64,000 bases of DNA from Oryzias latipes (taxonomy: Eukaryota; Chordata; Actinopteri; Beloniformes; Adrianichthyidae), in the NCBI RefSeq assembly GCF_002234675.1, contig NC_019859.2, positions 32,696,934 to 32,760,933 of the forward strand. The letters run 5' to 3'. A program made the translations under genes and the position numbers. The notes beneath the pieces were generated by a model. That model was given only the letters and a program-made list of their open reading frames with translations, ran no database searches and was not told the DNA's origin. Shown piece after piece: positions 11,551 to 22,902 of this stretch (its first letter is position 1; every line of letters starts with the position of its first letter).

Positions 11551-12316
11551 CACCATTTTAATGTAAGTCCTGTAACATCTTTCCTGTTGATTTTACTGAC
11601 CATTCTCTTGTGGTTTGTGTCTTTTATGTGAAGGATTCTATACCTAAAAGTGCATAATGGCATTTTAATTCAGTTTTAACATTTGATACTGGTTTTAAGG
11701 ATGTTTTAGGTTTCTTTTGGTCTCAGTTCATACTAAGGAAACATGATTTTAGCTCTCTTGGGCTATGGTGGGACCGTGGTAAGATTGAAATTAAGCTTTT
11801 GTGCCAGCAGGACACTCTCACCGTTACGCGTGATTACTGTCGATTCATTAAAGACTTGGAGGCTGATATTGTGGGCTTGCAGTCTTTAAGTGAGTCCACT
11901 TAAAATCGGGGGCATATTGAGCTCCTAAAAGCAAAAAGTTTGTCTTTGAAGCACCTGATGGATTCTGCAGTTCAGGGGGCATTGGTTCGGTCCCGGTTTC
12001 AGGATTTTTCTGAAATGGATGCTCTCTCTAGCTCTTTCAACAGATGAAGGTGATGCACTCCTTGTTGTCCGACACCGGAGAGGAGCTGCTTGGACCTGAC
12101 TAGATCAGACAGAGGGCTGTGGAGTTTTATTCCTCACTCTACACCAGTGAGTGTGATGGTGATGCCAGCCTGTTGGACGAGTTCTGCAGTGGATAGCCTC
12201 ACGTCGCCGAGGAGATGAACTCTCAGTTGGACCGGCCTCTCCAGCTTCCTGAACTGTCTGCTGCCATTCAGAGCATTCAGCAACAAGGTTATCAATAACC
12301 TTGTTGCTTCCCTGCT

Positions 12317-13708
12317 TTGGCACAGGCTGATTTTTTTGGACCCCCGTTCCGGGCTACTGTCTCAGATTCAGTCCAAACTTGTCAATTTCTTCTGGGACAG
12401 TCTACACTGGGTGCCACAGGGAGTGTTATTTCTTCCCAGGGAGGAGGGGGGACAGGGCCTAGTGCACCTGGCCAGCAGAACTGCCACCTTCAGGATCCAG
12501 TTCCTGCAGCGTTTTTTTGACTGGGCCGACGGTGAAGGGAACTGGCTAGCTGCATCTTGAGGCGTGTGAATGGTTTGGGACTGGATGATGCTTTGTTTTT
12601 AATGAACACCAAATTTTTAGACGTACGTGGGTTGCCTCTTTTTTATCAGGGTGTTTTTAAGTCTTAGCACCTTTTTAATGTTGTAAAACGAAAAAACTCT
12701 CCCTCTCTTTGTTGGCTCTTAAAAGAGCCTTTGATCTTTGGGGCACGGTTGGACATATGCGATGACACCGCCCCTGGACTTCAGTTGACCTTTTGAAGGT
12801 CTGGAGTTCTGACTCTGGAGCAGCTGGTGACTGCAGCGGGACCTGATCTGTCGGACGTCTCCTCTTTGTGTTCCTTGCTGGGTCTCCGGTCCGCCAGGAT
12901 GGCGCATCGTCTCCTGGACCGCTGGAGGGACAGGCTGGGTGCTGGGGTGAGGGGACTCCTGGCTGATTATTGCAACGGGACCACTGCTCTCGTCCACGAT
13001 GAACTCGTCCCTGCAATCCCAACAGCCTGACTCTTCACTGTGTTTACAGAAGGACATTGTATATAAACTGTGTGAATGTCTTGAACAAAACTAAGTTGCA
13101 GAACCACCTTCCCAGTGCGTGGACTGGCAAACTGAGTGGAGGTGGGGACAGACCACATGGGAGAGTTCTTTAAAAGGCTCCCATACGTAAGAGAACTGGA
13201 GACCTCCAATAGAGGATCTTACATGGTGCTGTTGCTTCGAAATTCTTTTATCTCTGTTCTTAACCCCACTGTTTCTGACTGCTGCCCATTTTGTGATCTG
13301 AGGGAAACGATTGTTCATGTTTTTGGTGAGTGTAAGAGGCTTTCAGGTCTGTTCACTCTTTTAACATCTGTATTTGCTCTTTTTAATGTGATGTTTTCCG
13401 TTCATTGTTTTATGTATGGGTCCGGGTACAATCAGAAAGACAAAGAAAAATGGCAACTGCCTAATTATATTGTTGGTGAAGCGAAACTTGCGATTCACAT
13501 AAGCAGGAAACGCAAAATAGCAGGTGAACCTCTGGCTGATGCAGTTCGTATCTGGTGCTGCAATGTCCGTTCCAGGCTGAAGCTGGAATTCTCCTTTATC
13601 AGACTTTCGAACTGTTTGTCCTGTTTTACAAAGATCTGGTGCTTTGACAGTGTTCTATGTCGTGTGTCAAATGGTGAACTATGTTTTGCTCCTTTTTTAT
13701 GTGAGTGA
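12317..13708 (+). pseudogene. Tx1-type ORF2 C-terminal remnant
   Basis: Scattered frames are collinear with the thumb and C-terminal domain of a Tx1-type ORF2. 12336-12560 gives QIQSKLVNFFWDSLHWVPQG and REEGGQGLVHLASRTATFRI. 13136-13708 gives a 190-residue frame with a zinc-binding-like CPFCDLRETIVHVFGEC (C-x2-C-x8-H-x4-C). The reverse transcriptase fingers and palm that should precede it are not found between 11550 and 12300, which is far too short to hold them. A large internal deletion therefore occurred. Several frameshifts and stops remain. Confidence 0.65.
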
Positions 13709-13779
13709 TTGGTGTTTTCTTGTCTGTAATCCTTGAATAAAGTGACGTTTTAAAACTCAAAAAAACTCTTCTTCTTCTT

Positions 13780-14700
13780 GTTATTTTATTGGTGGGAGGC
13801 ACCAACATAAAGGTGCATTACTGCCACCTACTGTGTTTGAGTGTGGGTCAGAGTGGGGACTACCTAACATAAAAAATAAAAAAAAGCCACCCCAAAATTC
13901 TCCTCAATAACCTGGTCCTGCTAAAAAAAAAAAACTATAATCACACCACTTAAATTTTCCTCTCCTAAAAGCTTCTTCAAACTAAGCTGTTCATATTGTT
14001 CAACCGTACTCTACTTTCCAGCTGTCGTCTTTCTTCCCCATACAGTTTACAATGATATAGGACGTGCTCCACTGACTCTTCCCCTTTCCCGCACTCACAC
14101 AAACCAGTTGGGTGTTTCCCCATCAGATGCAATGTATTATTTAAACCAGTGTGTCCTATTCTCAACCGTGATATTATGCCGTGATCTCTGGTGTTGACTC
14201 TGACATTCATACCTCTCCCTACTTTGTCTTAAATACTAAATAAATGTTGACCTTTCCTCTCCCTTTCCCATAGCCTCTGCAATTGTTCCATAATATGCCT
14301 CCTAATAATTGCCCTAATTTCCGTTTTTACCTAATGGAATTTTCATCTCTATACACCGTTTTTAATGGCGTTTTTGTCATTCAGCCATTTTATTTCCCTC
14401 CACCCCCCTATGTGCTGGTACCCACATAATCTGATGCTTATTTTAAATTTTCCCAAACTCTCATAAATTTCATACAATATATCTGATCTGCTATCAGAAG
14501 TAAAAAGACTTCAGAGACGTCAAAGTTGACAATGAGTCTGAACAAATTATACCATCTCCAATTCTTTTCTGTTCTAACCAGTGTAAACTATATAATATTG
14601 CCAACATTTCAACTGCAACAACTGAAAAATCCTTTGACCTTTTAATTCCGACAAATTTTCCCAATGTAGGGATTGAAGAAATGTTAATGCTTGGAGTTTA
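13780..14700 (-). mobile_element. RNase H-bearing (I/Nimb-like) LINE, 3' part
   Basis: Minus strand. Around 14330-14640 RNase H traces are readable (SVVAVEMLAILYSLHWLEQK, a CSDS block, then MWVPAH). They are followed by a C-terminal frame 13977-14210 (RLRIGHTGLNNTLHLMGKHP, then CECGKGEESVEHVLYHC), a Cys/His cluster found after RNase H in fish LINEs of this type. Its upstream part lies at 19585-20572, on the other side of an inserted L2-type LINE. Stops and frameshifts are frequent; non-functional. Confidence 0.7.
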
Positions 14701-14724
14701 CAGTGTTTACTTCATATTTTTGTA

Positions 14725-15175
14725 AATGTCTGTTAGGAGTGATTAGGAGTGATTAGATTATTGTCCCTGTGTGAACTTTGAAGTTACAAAACAAGTGAGT
14801 CCTTGTAGGGAGGCTGTGCAGGGTCAACACCCCAGGCGGGGTGGTTAAACTGTTGTCTGCAGAAAACAGGACAGGCGGGCCCAACAGGACCGGAACATAC
14901 TGGACAGGAACCAGGACTAAGAATGCTGTTAACAACTCCAAACAGGGACAGCCTGTAGCAACTGACGGATGAGTTAGCAACCTTACCCGAAATGAGGAAC
15001 CCAGCCCACATGCCTTCAAATACCTCTCCTTGAGAGTGTTCGTTGTCTTGTCTTCTTGTGCTCCCCCGCATGTTAGACACACGTAATCGTTTGCTGTGCA
15101 GATTCCGGAGTCAAGACCCAGATATCTGTAAACCACCTTTTAGAAAACTCTGTATTAGGGACAATAAATCTTGCT
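14725..15175 (+). repeat. Candidate solo LTR
   Basis: A 450-bp block inside the split LINE fits neither neighbour. It begins with a TGT-type start (tgttaggagtgattagg) and contains a GC-richer middle. Near the end lies AATAAA (15160), preceded by a G/T-rich region, the arrangement seen in retroviral-type LTRs. No internal retroviral genes flank it. The ends and target-site duplication could not be confirmed, so a non-LTR unique insert remains possible. Confidence 0.3.
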
Positions 15176-16045
15176 AATCTTTAATTCAATTCAATTCAAT
15201 TTTATCTGTATAGCCCAAAATCACAACAACAGTCGTCTCGATGGGCTTCGAAGTAAAACATGAACTCAAAAGGATCATGAATACAAAGAGTTCAATAGGA
15301 AAATACAAAAATGAACTAACAAACTGACTAAGCTATACTGGCATCCCTGCCCTTAGACCCCCCTTCGCGGTAAGGAAAAACTCCCAAAAAACCGGATTCC
15401 GGAAAAAACGAAGAAACCTCAGGGGTGCCGACATGAAGGAGGGATCCTCCCCCAGGACGGACAGGCGATGTACCAGAACTCTTAGAGAAGAATTAACTTA
15501 TCTAAATCTACAACTACATATATAAAGTCCAGCAGACGAGCTTCAACCAGCCGTGGTTGTGGGGACAGTCAAAGGTGCGAGTCGAGCTGGAGACAGGAAC
15601 CACAGCCAGGAGCAGGAGCAGAGACAAGGTACTCGGTCAGGTACAGAGCAGAGACGAGCCAGAGATGAGCCAGAGATGAGCCGGAGACAGGAACCACAGC
15701 CAGGTGTAGGAGCGGGAGCAAAGGCGAGGTAAACGGTCAGGAACTGGAGCACGGATGAGCCAACTGGAGTCTGGAAGCACTCCCACTCCCCAGGAGGGGA
15801 GAGGAAAAGAGGGACAATACATGAATCGCACTGCACCAAACAGAGGCATGGAGAAATAAATGATAAATTATGATCAGGAATGGAGGAGAGGAGGGTAGAA
15901 GTAGAAAAAAAAGAAGACAGAAAAAAAAGAAGACAGAACCCCAGTGCACCATAGTTACCCCAGCTTCAACTTCTAGCAGCCTTTTAAAAGAAATAGTTAA
16001 GTTTAATTTAGACAACTTAACATTAAGTTAAATAATCTCTGAATA

Positions 16046-19000
16046 CTAACTAGTCTGACAATAAGCCTGTCCAAAGAGGAATGTTTTCAGTCTAACTTTA
16101 AATGTAGAAACTGAGTCGGCCTCTCTTACATGAGCTGGGAGTTTATTCCATAAGACAGGGGCTTGGTGGCTAAACGCTCTACCTCCAACCGTACTTTTAC
16201 TAATTCTAGGAACCACAAGCAGTCCTGCATTTTGCGAGCGAAGTGTTCTCATTGGATGGTAAGGGACTATGAGGTCCTTAATATAGGACGGGGCCATTCC
16301 ATGTAAGGCCTTATAGGTTAACAGGAGGATCTTGAACTTAATTCTAGAATCAACTGGGAGCCAATGGAGCGAAACTAACACAGGAGTGATGTGATCTCTT
16401 CTGCTAGTTCCAGCTAACAATCTAGCTGCTGCGTTCTGAACAAGCTGGAGACTTCTTAAGGAACTCTTAGGACACGCTGCTAACAAGTAGTTACAGTAAT
16501 CCAGCCTCGACGTAACAAATGCATGGATGAGTTTTTCAGCATCACTCTTAGAAAGTATATTTCTGATCTTAGCAATATTCCGCAGATGAAAAAAGGCAGT
16601 TCTACACGCCTGAGATATGTGAGCCTTAAATGATAAATCCTGGTCAAATAAAACCCCAAGGTTTCTAACTGTGGAATTGGGGGCTATACTTATGCCGTCC
16701 AGGGAGACTATCTGAGCAGACAGAGCATCTCTGAGGTTTTTAGGTCCAAGTATAATGACCTCAGTTTTTTCTGGGTTCAAGAGGAGGTAATTAATTGTCA
16801 TCCAGGTCTTGATGTCACTGATGCAGGCGTTCAGTTTCTCTATCTGGTCATTCTGGTCAGGCTTCATGGATAAATACAACTGCGTATCGTCGGCATAACA
16901 ATGAAAATTAATGCTGTGTTTCCTGATTATGTTTCCTAGGGGTAGCATATAAAGCGTAAACAGGATCGGTCCCAAGACTGAGCCCTGTGGGACTCCATAG
17001 TTGACTCGAGTGCACTGAGAGGAATGGCCATTTACATTAACGAACTGATACCTATCGGACAGATAGGATTTAAACCACTGGAGAGCAGATCCTCTGATCC
17101 CTATGTCCTGCTCTAGTCTATGGAGTAAAATACTGTGGTCGATGGTGTCAAAGGCTGCACTGAGGTCCAACAGGACAAGAATAGAAAGTAGACCCTTTTC
17201 TGAGGCCAATAACAAGTCATTAGAGACTCTAACTAGTGCAGTTTCCGTACTGTGGTGGGGTCTAAACCCCGACTGAAAGTCTTCAAAGAGGCAGTTGTCC
17301 TGTAGGTGGCAGTAAAGCTGCTTAACTACAACTCTTTCTAGGATTTTAGAAATAAAGGGCAGGTTTGATATCAGTCTATAGTTGGCCAAGATGCTAGGAT
17401 CCAAACTGGGCTTTTTCAGAAGAGGTTTAACAACTGCATATTTAAAAGACTGTGGCACGTAACCCGTTTCCAGAGAGGCATTTATCATTGTTAATATGGG
17501 ATCATTAATTAGGGGAAAAGTTTCTTTAAAAAGTCTAGTGGGAATTGGGTCTAACAGACACGTTGAAGATTTGGAGGACGTAATAATTGATGTTATTTCC
17601 GCTTGATCCACAGCAGTGAAGCAGTCCAATGTTACAGAAGTTTCTATGGATGCCTCCATTTCTACCACTTCAGCCTGTTCTGAGCTGATAGTAGGAATAA
17701 CTTGATTTAACTTATGTCTAATATTTGAGATTTTACTATCGAAAAATGTAAGAAAATCATCAGAGCTGAGAGAAACAGGAACATGTGGTTCTACTGAGCT
17801 CTGACTGCGAGTTAATTTAGCAATAGTGCTAAAAAGAAATCTTGGATTATTTCCATTCTCTGATATTAAGGTTGAATAGTACTGGCTTCTAGCTCTACGC
17901 AGAGCTTTTTTATAATTTAATAGGCTATGTTTCCAGATATCCAGAGACTGCTCTGAACCGGAGCGGCGCCATTCTCTTTCCGACTTACGGGTTTCTTGTT
18001 TAAGAGAACGAGTTTCAGCGTTAAACCAGGGTGCTACTCGGTTTTGTCTGACGAACTTAGGTTTCAAGGGGGCAACAACATCGAGTGTACTCCTGAGGGC
18101 TTGTAAGGCTTCATTAACAAAGTGGTCATTTATATTAGGACTGATACTATGGGAGCTGGTCTCAGAGTATTTTCTCAGAATATCACTAAGTACTGGCTGA
18201 ACTGTGTGTTTAAACTCAGACACAGAACGGTCAGTTAAGGTTCTTCTAAGCTGTTTCTTATTCACTGGGGCAGAAGGATGTTCCAGTGTAAACTGGAAGG
18301 TAATCAGAAAGTGATCAGAAATGATGGGGCTAAGAGGAAGGACACTCAGCTGGCTGATCTCTATCCCATGGGTTAGAACAAGATCCAGGGTGTGCTTATG
18401 ACAGTGAGTGGGTTCATTCACACTTTGGGTGAAACCAACATCATCTAATAAAGCTGCAAAAGCCTTTCCTAGGCAGTCACTGGGGTCATCAACATGAATA
18501 TTAAAATCCCCTAATATTATAGTTTGATCAGAATGTAAGACAATAGTCGATAGGAAGTCGGAAAACTCAGTTAAAAATTCTGAATATGGGCCGGGGGGGC
18601 GATAAATAATTATGAGTAAAACAGGTTTTCGAGTTTTCCTGTTAGGGTGACTTAAAGACAATATGATGCTTTCAAATGAATTATAAGCATTTTTAACTTT
18701 AGGGCTGAGAAGTAAGCTAGACTGTGATATTACTGCCAAACCACCTCCTTTCCCTGAAATCCTGGATTTCTGATAGTTAGCATAAGTGGGGGGGGTTGCT
18801 TCATTCAATCTAACATAGTCATCCTGTTGGAGCCAGGTTTCTGTTAAGGCTAAAAGACTAAGGTTGTTATCAGTGATTAACTCATTGACTAAGAGGGACT
18901 TGGAGGAAATGGATCGAATGTTTAATAAACCGCATTTAATTACATCATAATTCTGCTTGTGAGAACTGCCGTCTGTCACTTTAAGGATTCTAAGACGCGC

Positions 19001-19078
19001 TCCTTTCATTTGTCTTTCAGCAAATAAGCTAACGCTTGAACCTGCTTGACTTTCCCTGCATGGGTTTTGCACCAGCAC
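16046..19078 (-). CDS. L2-type LINE ORF2 (endonuclease-reverse transcriptase)
   Basis: An open frame of 1,010 residues with no visible lesion. The N-terminal apurinic-type endonuclease (about residues 45-275) shows [16 protein letters not shown], the Gly block [32 protein letters not shown] and SDHFLITF. The reverse transcriptase (about 510-770) shows [59 protein letters not shown] and the catalytic YADD at residues 728-731. It nicks the target and copies the element's RNA in place. The most upstream Met (19078) follows ORF1 by 69 bases. The residues before about 45 are poorly conserved in such elements, so a later start is possible. No zinc knuckle is seen at the C terminus. Confidence 0.88.
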   Translation of the reverse strand: MLVQNPCRESQAGSSVSLFAERQMKGARLRILKVTDGSSHKQNYDVIKCGLLNIRSISSKSLLVNELITDNNLSLLALTETWLQQDDYVRLNEATPPTYANYQKSRISGKGGGLAVISQSSLLLSPKVKNAYNSFESIILSLSHPNRKTRKPVLLIIIYRPPGPYSEFLTEFSDFLSTIVLHSDQTIILGDFNIHVDDPSDCLGKAFAALLDDVGFTQSVNEPTHCHKHTLDLVLTHGIEISQLSVLPLSPIISDHFLITFQFTLEHPSAPVNKKQLRRTLTDRSVSEFKHTVQPVLSDILRKYSETSSHSISPNINDHFVNEALQALRSTLDVVAPLKPKFVRQNRVAPWFNAETRSLKQETRKSEREWRRSGSEQSLDIWKHSLLNYKKALRRARSQYYSTLISENGNNPRFLFSTIAKLTRSQSSVEPHVPVSLSSDDFLTFFDSKISNIRHKLNQVIPTISSEQAEVVEMEASIETSVTLDCFTAVDQAEITSIITSSKSSTCLLDPIPTRLFKETFPLINDPILTMINASLETGYVPQSFKYAVVKPLLKKPSLDPSILANYRLISNLPFISKILERVVVKQLYCHLQDNCLFEDFQSGFRPHHSTETALVRVSNDLLLASEKGLLSILVLLDLSAAFDTIDHSILLHRLEQDIGIRGSALQWFKSYLSDRYQFVNVNGHSSQCTRVNYGVPQGSVLGPILFTLYMLPLGNIIRKHSINFHCYADDTQLYLSMKPDQNDQIEKLNACISDIKTWMTINYLLLNPEKTEVIILGPKNLRDALSAQIVSLDGISIAPNSTVRNLGVLFDQDLSFKAHISQACRTAFFHLRNIAKIRNILSKSDAEKLIHAFVTSRLDYCNYLLAACPKSSLRSLQLVQNAAARLLAGTSRRDHITPVLVSLHWLPVDSRIKFKILLLTYKALHGMAPSYIKDLIVPYHPMRTLRSQNAGLLVVPRISKSTVGGRAFSHQAPVLWNKLPAHVREADSVSTFKVRLKTFLFGQAYCQTS

Positions 19079-19147
19079 TAACCCTAAGGGAGGCTTAGAG
19101 GAGCATTTTACACTGCTGCTCTGCGCCCGGGTCTCGTCTCTGGATTG

Positions 19148-19570
19148 TCAGGTTAACAGACTAAGGCTAGCAGAAATGTTTCTAGAAAGAAGAGCGGCAC
19201 CGTCCCGGGTGGGATGGACGCCGTCTCTCCGCATGAGACCGGGCTTCCCCCAAAACGCGCTCCAGTTATCCACAAAACCAACGCCGTTTTCTGGGCACCA
19301 TCTAGAAAGCCAGCGGTTAAATGATGAAAAGCGGCTGTACATTTCATCATTGACTAAGTTCGGCAGGGGACCGGAGAAAATTACAGTGTCGGACATCGTC
19401 TTAGCTAGTTTACACACCGAAGTTACGTTTAACTTAACCACCTCTGATTGTCTCCGTCGGGCATCATTACCGCCTGCGTGAATCACGACTCGACGGAACC
19501 TGGACTTACTCCGAGCTAACATCTTACTCTGAGCTAACATCCTAAGGTTCCCCTCTTGAATGCTGGTCAT
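19148..19570 (-). CDS. L2-type LINE ORF1, esterase-like C-terminal part
   Basis: 140 residues remain of ORF1, which is cut off at the 5' end of the insertion. The visible part matches the SGNH/GDSL-type esterase domain found in ORF1 of L2/CR1-type fish LINEs: VVIHAGGNDARR (the GxND block), IFSGPLP, FNRWLSRWC and the catalytic DGVHPTRDG (Asp-x-x-His). The nucleophile Ser block should lie upstream and is missing here. The role of this domain in LINE mobility is unsettled; membrane or RNP association has been proposed. Same strand as ORF2, 69 bases upstream, consistent with the bicistronic layout. Confidence 0.75.
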   Translation of the reverse strand: MTSIQEGNLRMLAQSKMLARSKSRFRRVVIHAGGNDARRRQSEVVKLNVTSVCKLAKTMSDTVIFSGPLPNLVNDEMYSRFSSFNRWLSRWCPENGVGFVDNWSAFWGKPGLMRRDGVHPTRDGAALLSRNISASLSLLT

Positions 19571-19584
19571 CTCTTCCTCGATGC

Positions 19585-20572
19585 ATGAACACGTCCAAGG
19601 GACTGAGAAACGGACAGAATCCCTTCAGTTTACAGAAAGAAAAACCAGTTCTCATTGTGTCTGCGTCCTCAGATCCATCTGTATATATCGGAATATATGA
19701 AGCATGGACTGTGTCCAACCTGTCTGCTGTTATTTCATCCCAGTTTCCCTTCCCTTTACTACCCTCCATCTTCCTGTGGAAATACAAATCCACTTGTACG
19801 GTTGGAAAAACCCAGAAAGGAATGGCCGGGTACAAAAACGTCTATACTAGGGTTTTACCATGAATGTTTGTTTCTCTCGCTAATCTGGCTAATTTCCAAG
19901 CAACACCTTTGTTTGTCCCACTACCACTTTCCCCAACGAGCAATAGCTTTCCTAATCATGTGTTCTACATCTACACAACCCTCCATTTTCGACCAATAAT
20001 TAAGCAGCAGTTGTTTAATTTTAGGATTCAATGGTAGATCCCCCTATTTCAACTTGTAATGACACAGCAGGAGTTGACCTCATAGCCCCAGTACATATTC
20101 TCAACGGCTGATTTTGGATGACCTCTATCTTATGCAACAGCGTTTTGCAAGCTAATTCCATAATATGTGACTGACCTAATCATTGTAACATATGTTTGTT
20201 TCAAAGCCTGTGCACTAGCTCCCCACCCAGTGCCTTTTAAGCACCATTATATTTATGACTTTCTTACGTCTCCCTACTATACTATCAATATTCTCTCGAT
20301 TTCAACTTTGTCTCAAGTATAACTCCCAGTTTCCTTAAACTTTGCACTTGCTCCATTACTTCTCCATATAATTTTAAGTTCAAAACAATTTCACGTTTTC
20401 TAGTAAAAACCATGCATTTTGTTTTAGCCACTGAAAAGTTGAATCCCCAATCATATGACCAGTTTTCCACCTCCGTAATAGTGTCTTGTATCTTTCTACC
20501 CACATAACGTATATTCCGTCCCTTCTTCCATAAGGCTCCATCATCTGCAACTTCCGGGTGACTTGTCACCTG
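19585..20572 (-). mobile_element. RNase H-bearing (I/Nimb-like) LINE, RT and RNase H start
   Basis: Upstream half of the LINE whose 3' half lies at 13780-14700. Frame 20285-20569 is the RT C-terminal part (VADDGALWKKGRN where FADD-type catalysis sits, then FNFSVAKTKCMVF and LRKLGVILETKL). Frame 19590-19835 starts the RNase H fold (IPIYTDGSEDADTMRTGFSF, with the DGS active-site block). The first residue of the catalytic block reads Val rather than an aromatic, and the frames are broken. 5'-truncated at about 20572. Confidence 0.7.
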
Positions 20573-20579
20573 TGTGAAA

Positions 20580-20846
20580 GCTTAGAGAAAGTCCAAGAGT
20601 CCATTCAATTGGCTGAAAGCGAGCACACCTGTTTTGCTGATGAGTTTGATTGACACATTCATTAGCCAATAGTAAATTAGTTGACCTGCCCATTTCCCAA
20701 CCCTGGTCCTCAAGGATCAATGTTGTGCTTTTTTTAATCCAACCCTGATCAAACACAACTTCCTTAGATGACTGTCATTGTCAGGCTTCTGCTAATGAAC
20801 TCACTTTTAATTTGACCTGCCAAACCAATAAGATTGCGTATTGACA
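20580..20846. repeat. Short element end plus duplicated block
   Basis: 20690-20765 carries an end-like motif (ggtcctcaaggatc) of the same common short element seen at 1740-1920. 20766-20846 matches positions 1-175 without the ~100-base insertion present there. Confidence 0.5.
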
Positions 20847-21016
20847 AATGTTAATCTGCTTACAATTTCCCTCTGATTTAAATGGAAATACTAACAAAAT
20901 GCTTTTACTAAATGATAAAAAATGAGATCCAACAAAAACAGTAGTTTATTTTGAAGCAACTCTGAAACTCTTGGGTTTATTTCTAAACTAATTATTCAAA
21001 TGTCTTCACAACAAAG

Positions 21017-21349
21017 GATTTTGCCATAGGACTTAACGCAAAGCCTGGATAGCGCAGTACAAAGGAGACACCTGGACATGGGTGGATGGAAGCATCCTAT
21101 CCCCTAGGTATGTGCAGTTTGTTTGTTTAAAAATTATTATTAATTATGAGAAATGAGTGTTTAAAATATTCACATTTTGTTTGTGATTGTGTTTTCAGTG
21201 TCAGCTATTGGGCTCCAGGAGAACCTAACAATGTTGGGAACCGGGAAGATCGAGCAGAAATAGGGAAGTTCGGACACATTGTCAACAGCTGGAATGATGA
21301 ACCTGGTTCCACTAGAAACTACTGGATCTGTGAAGCGGCATATGTTTAG
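21017..21349 (+). pseudogene. C-type lectin domain remnant (last two exons)
   Basis: Two exons are readable. Exon 21017-21107 (acceptor AG at 21015-16, donor GT at 21108) encodes AWIAQYKGDTWTWVDG in the lectin frame. Exon 21199-21349 encodes SVSYWAPGEPNNVGNREDRA, then NSWNDEPGS and NYWICEAAYV before the stop. EPN and WND are the calcium/mannose-binding motifs of C-type lectin domains. Aligned with the inverted copy at 60.4 kb, the first exon is 4 bases shorter (91 versus 95): one in-frame triplet plus one single-base loss just before AWIAQ, which frameshifts the exon. The first CTLD exon seen in the other copy is absent here, since homology begins inside the intron at about 20847. A pseudogene fragment of a CD209/mannose-receptor-like family. 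Confidence 0.85.
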
Positions 21350-21665
21350 TGGAAACACTGGAAACTTTCTGATCATTCAGTAGCTATAGCTTGATATTTG
21401 CTGAGGTTAAAACCTTGATGCAGATCATCTGCTGTCCTTTCTGCTTCACTTTTCAGACATAATGAAAACATATTAATCTGTGGGTATAATGGGGTTGATT
21501 AAGGAATTTAATCTTTTACTGCTACTGCATACTTTTCTGTGGCTCAATAAAGCATCGCAAAATAAATTCAGTGTGTTTCATTACTTGCAGTAGTTTACTT
21601 TTCACTGACTGAGGCAGTAGATTGGTCTGTTGGACTTAGACTACAGACGTTCTTGTCTATCACAG
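21350..21665 (+). repeat. Lectin 3' flank, inverted duplicate of 59845-60157
   Basis: The sequence downstream of the lectin stop, including the AATAAA at about 21546 and the gtagattggtctgttggac block, is repeated in reverse complement at 59845-60157. The whole lectin 3' end was therefore duplicated with its flank. Confidence 0.85.
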
Positions 21666-21734
21666 GACTTTTCTGAGGCTGATAAGAACTTCATTATCCA
21701 AAAAACAACCTGACTTTTTTTGGCAAGTTGCTCA

Positions 21735-22897
21735 TTACTCACCACCATGGAGAAACATGTGTGTAGGGTTGGATCAGCTCTCTGCTCGGTGCACAGCCGG
21801 GTCGTGTAATAGGGAGCACGGGCGAGTGATCCGCGGGAGCTTCCACCTGTGCTGAAGGAAGACAAAAAGAATTAGCTCTGTTCTGAGAGTGTTCATCTCC
21901 TGAAAAAGTTGACATGAGAATGCTGTCAGAGAGGTCAATGTCTGCATTTTTACGGGACTGCGCTTGCGTCACAGCACAGGCTGGGTACAACTTGCGCTCT
22001 GTTTGGTTTGGCACACTTTGACCATGAAAATCTGCAAGGGGTTTTCGTAGGACTTCGAGATGTGGCACGACTTTACCGCCGGCTACATCGTTTCCGAGCA
22101 AAATAGCGACCCCTTTCATGGGTAATGCAGGACAAACTGCCATGGGGAAAACGCCAGATATTAATTCAGACCTTAAATGGACTCTGTGTACGGGCCGGGG
22201 AGTGTACTTCATGCGAATTCCATATACTATGACGTCATATTCACAAGAAGAACACACTGCAAAGTCTAATGTCTCTCCTGAAATCACTGTTTGTGATCCA
22301 CCTGTATCCCTCTAAATACGCACAGGACGCTCATCTGAGCGCTCACCACTCAGTGAGAAAAACCCTTCAAATACGAAAGGTTCAAAACAGGAGTCGGGAG
22401 TTTCCGCGCATTTAACTGACAGCGGATTAATTGCACAGACACCTTTTGGTCTAGAAGGACTTGGTGGGCCACGTTCAGTTTTACTTTTCAGAAGAACACA
22501 GTCCAACGATCACGTGTCCAATTTTGTGGCAGTAATAACACTCACGCCTTTCTCTGTTCAAATGTGGTTTATTTCGAGCTGGCTGTGTTACAGCTGTAGC
22601 TCTGGGGTGGTTTGTTGATGTTGGGAAGGTTTTTTTATGCGCCAGCTCATACTCATAAGCCAGCACGGCCGCTGATGTGATAGAAGTTACCTTTTGCTCA
22701 TTTAAATAAACCACAACACAATCAGGTAGACTTCTTTTAAATTCCTGTAACAAAATAAGTTCACGGGGAGAAGCGAAATCATCCACTTTGGATGCCGTGC
22801 ACCAGCGGTCGAAAAGAACACACGTTTCCCGAGCAAACTCCACATGAGTTTGAGACAAAGATTTTTTCTGCTGTCGAAACTTCTGGCAGTAGCTCAT
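21735..22897 (-). pseudogene. Ty3/Gypsy gag-protease fragment
   Basis: Minus strand. Frame 22481-22897 has a SCAN/gag-like helical part (QTHVEFARETCVLFDRWCTA, LILLQEFKRSLPD) ending in a zinc knuckle start (CYYCHKIGH, C-x2-C-x4-H). The next part (22312-22506 and 21739-22287) contains the retropepsin active site RDTGGSQTVISG and the downstream GVAILLGNDVAGGK, which marks a Gypsy protease. An in-frame TAG stands directly before RDTG, and gag and protease are in different frames. The fragment stops at about 21735, before any RT. It belongs to a different Gypsy family from the 30-40 kb element, whose gag is PNMA-like. Confidence 0.75.
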
Positions 22898-22902
22898 AGG
22901 CA

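Larger units (their letters stand above)
10200..13765 (+). mobile_element. Decayed Tx1-type LINE
   Basis: In order: an ORF1 remnant with a zinc knuckle (about 10326-10830), an endonuclease (10838-11550), a heavily decayed middle where most of the reverse transcriptase is gone, and the ORF2 C-terminal part (12317-13708). It ends at about 13740-13765 with an AATAAA signal and an A-rich tail. The layout and endonuclease sequence resemble the Tx1 group of the L1 superfamily. Not functional. Confidence 0.75.
15178..19585 (-). mobile_element. Nearly complete L2-type LINE
   Basis: Minus-strand element. The 3' end is marked by an (ATTCA)n tail at 15182-15202 followed by a motif typical of fish L2 3' ends. 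It has a ~860-bp 3' UTR (15190-16045), an open ORF2 (16046-19078) and a 5'-truncated ORF1 with an esterase-like domain (19148-19570). It interrupts the RNase H region of an older LINE on the same strand, whose halves lie at 13780-14700 and 19585-20572. The uninterrupted ORF2 implies a young insertion. Confidence 0.85.

Noticed and set aside
15543..16015. Cys/Leu-rich minus-strand frames
   Set aside because: Within the 3' UTR of the L2-type LINE, repeated cggtcaggnac-like text; not conserved coding.
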